NCBI RefSeq assembly: GCF_002482975.1
Contig: NZ_DLHA01000032.1
Coordinates: 124,001-188,000, forward strand
Length of the DNA: 64,000 nucleotides
Source: Flavobacterium sp. UBA7680
GTDB taxonomy: Bacteria > Bacteroidota > Bacteroidia > Flavobacteriales > Flavobacteriaceae
Reading direction: 5' to 3'
Shown here: positions 62,377 through 64,000 of the stretch, one piece after another
How positions within the stretch are numbered: position 1 is the stretch's first letter
Layout of the letters: each line of letters starts with the position of its first letter
Program-made: the position numbers and the translations under genes
The notes under the pieces: model-generated
What the model saw: only the letters and a program-made list of their open reading frames with translations
Databases searched by the model: none
What the model was told of the DNA's origin: nothing

Positions 62377-62627
62377 TTAAACACATAGGAACATAGTTTT
62401 TCTTTGTCTATAAAGGCGTTTCACTTGTTTTGAACAAACATAGCTTGTTGTTTTTTCACGCAGATTTGGCAGATTTATGCAGATTAATTTTAAAAAAAAA
62501 TCTGCTAAATCTGCTTGAATCATTAAAATCTGCGTGAAATATTTTAAACACAAAGCTATGTTTGAAAATCTAGATTTTTTCAAACATCTTTTATTTAGAA
62601 TATAATCTATGTTTCTATGTGTTTAAA
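62377..62627 (-). repeat. Repeat R1, copy 4, interrupted by R3
   Basis: The ends are TTAAACACATAGGAACATAG and CTATGTTTCTATGTGTTTAAA. The inner GGCGTTTCACTTGTTTTGAA arm and CAAACATAGCT precede a full R3 element at 62454-62540. The right arm then continues with AAAGCTATGTTTG. It lies 40 bases after the SDR stop codon. Confidence 0.8.
62454..62540. repeat. Repeat R3, copy 2 (nested inside R1 copy 4)
   Basis: TTTCACGCAGATT and AATCTGCGTGAAA arms, 87 bp, with AAATCTGCTAAATCTGC in the interior. It is clearly homologous to the copy at 61211. Confidence 0.8.
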
Positions 62628-62650
62628 ATATTCTCCAACTTTAATTTTTA

Positions 62651-62658
62651 TAAATTTG
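62651..62658 (+). promoter_or_regulatory. TAnnTTTG element directly before the AraC start
   Basis: TAAATTTG ends only four bases before the ATG at 62663. If this is the promoter, the transcript is leaderless. Confidence 0.45.
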
Positions 62659-62662
62659 TGAT

Positions 62663-63475
62663 ATGAACGATTCAAAAATAAATCAGAAAACCTCGCCCAT
62701 TGCGTATTCCTGCTATTACACACAAAATCGTGAAGGCGAGCAATTTGCTGCACAGCATGTTTTGAGTTTTCAGATTTCGGGAGTTCTTACTTTAAATAAT
62801 GGGAATAAAGAATACGTTTTTAATCCTGGTGATTTTAGATTTATCCGAAGAAATCAGCTCATCAAATTCATCAAACAACCCGATCCAAATACGGCTTTTC
62901 AGTCTATTTCTATTTATTTGAATCAGGAAGCACTTCGTGATTATTCTATACAATACAATCAAAAAACAAGTTTAATTAAAAGTCCGGAAACGGAAATGGT
63001 TCTGCAGTTAAAAGAAGTTCCGTTATTGAAAAGCTTTATGAATTCGTTGATTCCATATATCAATGAGGATCAATTGATCAATGAAGAACTTCAAGCTTTA
63101 AAAGTAAATGAAGCTATCACAATTTTACTACAATGTCATCCTGAATTAAAAGATATTTTATTCGATTTCAACGAACCCGGAAAAATTGATTTGGAAGCGT
63201 TTATGAAAAAGAATTTTCATTTTAATGTGCAGTTAGATCGTTTTGCTTATTTAACGGGAAGAAGTCTGGCTACTTTTAAAAGAGATTTTCAGCGTATTTT
63301 TGATCTTTCCCCAAGCCGATGGCTCATTCAGAAAAGATTACAAGAAGCGTATTATCAAATTAAAGAAAAAGGAAAAACGCCTTCGGAAGTTTATTTAGAA
63401 GTGGGTTTTGAGGATTTATCACATTTTTCATTTGCGTTTAAGAAACAGTTTGGATTGCCTCCTTCTAAGGTTTAG
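62663..63475 (+). CDS. AraC-family transcriptional regulator
   Basis: 270 residues, with an N-terminal cupin-like effector domain and a C-terminal double HTH (about 175-268) with FAYLTGRSLATFKRDFQRIF and EVYLEVGFEDLSHFSFAFKK. This is the ordinary AraC/XylS form. It starts next to its -7 element. The neighbouring SDR gene and the convergent LytTR gene are possible targets, but no operator was identified. Confidence 0.88.
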   Translation: MNDSKINQKTSPIAYSCYYTQNREGEQFAAQHVLSFQISGVLTLNNGNKEYVFNPGDFRFIRRNQLIKFIKQPDPNTAFQSISIYLNQEALRDYSIQYNQKTSLIKSPETEMVLQLKEVPLLKSFMNSLIPYINEDQLINEELQALKVNEAITILLQCHPELKDILFDFNEPGKIDLEAFMKKNFHFNVQLDRFAYLTGRSLATFKRDFQRIFDLSPSRWLIQKRLQEAYYQIKEKGKTPSEVYLEVGFEDLSHFSFAFKKQFGLPPSKV

Positions 63476-63505
63476 TTTTTAGTTTCAGGTTTCAAGTTGA
63501 CTTGG

Positions 63506-63610
63506 TTTGTCATTTCGAGGAACGAGAAATCGCACGCGAAACTCGCCAAAGATTGGAGAATTACTGTGCGGAATTTCTAGTGCGATTTCTCGTTCCTCGA
63601 AATGACAAAC
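63506..63610. repeat. Repeat R2, copy 2
   Basis: TTTGTCATTTCGAGGAACGA and its inverse at the far end, with GAAATCGCAC/GTGCGATTTC continuing the stem. It is homologous to the copy at 52509 with compensatory changes in the arms (CC to TT on one side, GG to AA on the other), so the hairpin is conserved. It lies between the convergent AraC and LytTR genes and may terminate both. Confidence 0.85.
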
Positions 63611-63649
63611 TGTGTCTATAAAACTGTGACTGAATACTGCGACTGTAAA

Positions 63650-64000
63650 CTACCTATTCTCCAGCCAGCTCAAAAATGCCGTAGCTTTCTCTTTCCCAAC
63701 TAATAATTTTTCTTCTGTTGGAATAGTGAGTTTTAGAATTAATTTTCTTGAGAAATAATGCTCTGCCTCTCTTATTGCTGAAAAGTTTACCAAATATTGT
63801 CTGTTGATTCTGAAAAACTGAATGGCTGATAACAGTTTATGAACTTCATCCAGAGATTGCGTAATTTGATATTCTGTTTTATCAAAAGTTACGATTGTTG
63901 GAGTTTCGTTTTTGATGTAGAAAAAGGCAATATTTTCTGTTTGAATCGTTTGGTATTTATTGTTTTTAAAAACCAAAAAACTGCTTTTTCCTTTATTTTC
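63650..64000 (-). CDS. LytTR DNA-binding domain protein (N-terminus outside window)
   Basis: The last 108 or more codons of a minus-strand gene that runs open to the window edge. The visible part is a LytTR domain, with ENIAFFYIKNETPTIVTFD, FRINRQYLVNFSAI and the C-terminal YFSRKLILKL. In most cases the missing N-terminus is a receiver domain. LytTR regulators usually pair with an inner-membrane LytS-like kinase. The partner is not in the window. Confidence 0.85.
   Translation of the reverse strand, partial: ENKGKSSFLVFKNNKYQTIQTENIAFFYIKNETPTIVTFDKTEYQITQSLDEVHKLLSAIQFFRINRQYLVNFSAIREAEHYFSRKLILKLTIPTEEKLLVGKEKATAFLSWLENR

Overview
The window reads as chromosome of a low-G+C member of the Bacteroidota, most likely a Flavobacterium-like Flavobacteriaceae. 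The reasons are codon choice, the near absence of Shine-Dalgarno sequences, many TAnnTTTG promoter elements (-7 class of this phylum), MocR/AraC/Crp-Fnr regulators of flavobacterial type, and intergenic spaces packed with palindromic repeats. No rRNA, tRNA, CRISPR array or prophage was seen.

Layout. 1-4.8 kb: a small unknown gene, a MarR/AhpD-like pair, and a MocR-type regulator divergent from an azoreductase/EamA exporter pair. 5.1-7.5 kb: a CHASE3 histidine kinase flanked by two single-domain response regulators. 7.7-11.1 kb: an accessory patch with small orphan genes, a folded noncoding block and an IS1595-type transposase with a co-translated passenger ORF. 11.2-18.9 kb: a giant soluble hybrid kinase with eleven 92-residue poly-HAMP repeats and three receivers, followed by a REC-kinase. 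19-21.7 kb: a Crp/Fnr regulator, an exported RidA-like protein, and an HxlR/NmrA divergent pair with a readable operator. 22-26.4 kb: ABC transporter, HlyD and TolC-type genes, probably a type I exporter. 26.5-29.7 kb: DoxX, TetR, a small unknown protein and an MFS pump.

30.2-38.3 kb holds the most intriguing metabolic locus: eight co-directional genes that are nearly all redox or small-molecule tailoring families (FAD-SLDH small subunit, GMC oxidoreductase with a C-x5-C-x3-C motif, VioB-type ferritin-like protein, antibiotic-biosynthesis monooxygenase, beta-barrel protein, double Dabb protein, BBE-type flavoprotein, cupin). I recognise no scaffold-building enzyme, so product and substrate are unknown. 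A TetR/SDR pair with two matching operators follows. 39.9-44.2 kb is a stressosome-like RsbR-RsbS-RsbT-SpoIIE phosphatase cassette whose last gene is a histidine kinase, with no sigma factor in the window. 44.4-48.4 kb: an L,D-transpeptidase, a TPR histidine kinase, a small lipoprotein and a LuxR-type regulator.

48.5-51.2 kb is metNIQ, preceded by a terminator and a 22-codon ORF rich in Met and Cys codons, a candidate translation-sensing attenuator. 51.4-56.6 kb: an oxidoreductase, a class V aminotransferase-fold enzyme and a TlpA-like thioredoxin. A clear SAM-I riboswitch and a 32-codon ORF lie upstream of the TlpA gene. 56.6-60.6 kb is a tight operon (YceI, tautomerase, SDR, NTF2-like, nitronate monooxygenase) next to a Crp/Fnr gene and a CRP-like site. 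60.8-64 kb: DoxX, SDR, AraC regulator and a LytTR-domain gene cut by the window edge.

Intergenic DNA carries four copies of one repeat (here R1). Three of them hold a different palindromic element at the same central position, which suggests serial nesting of palindromes.
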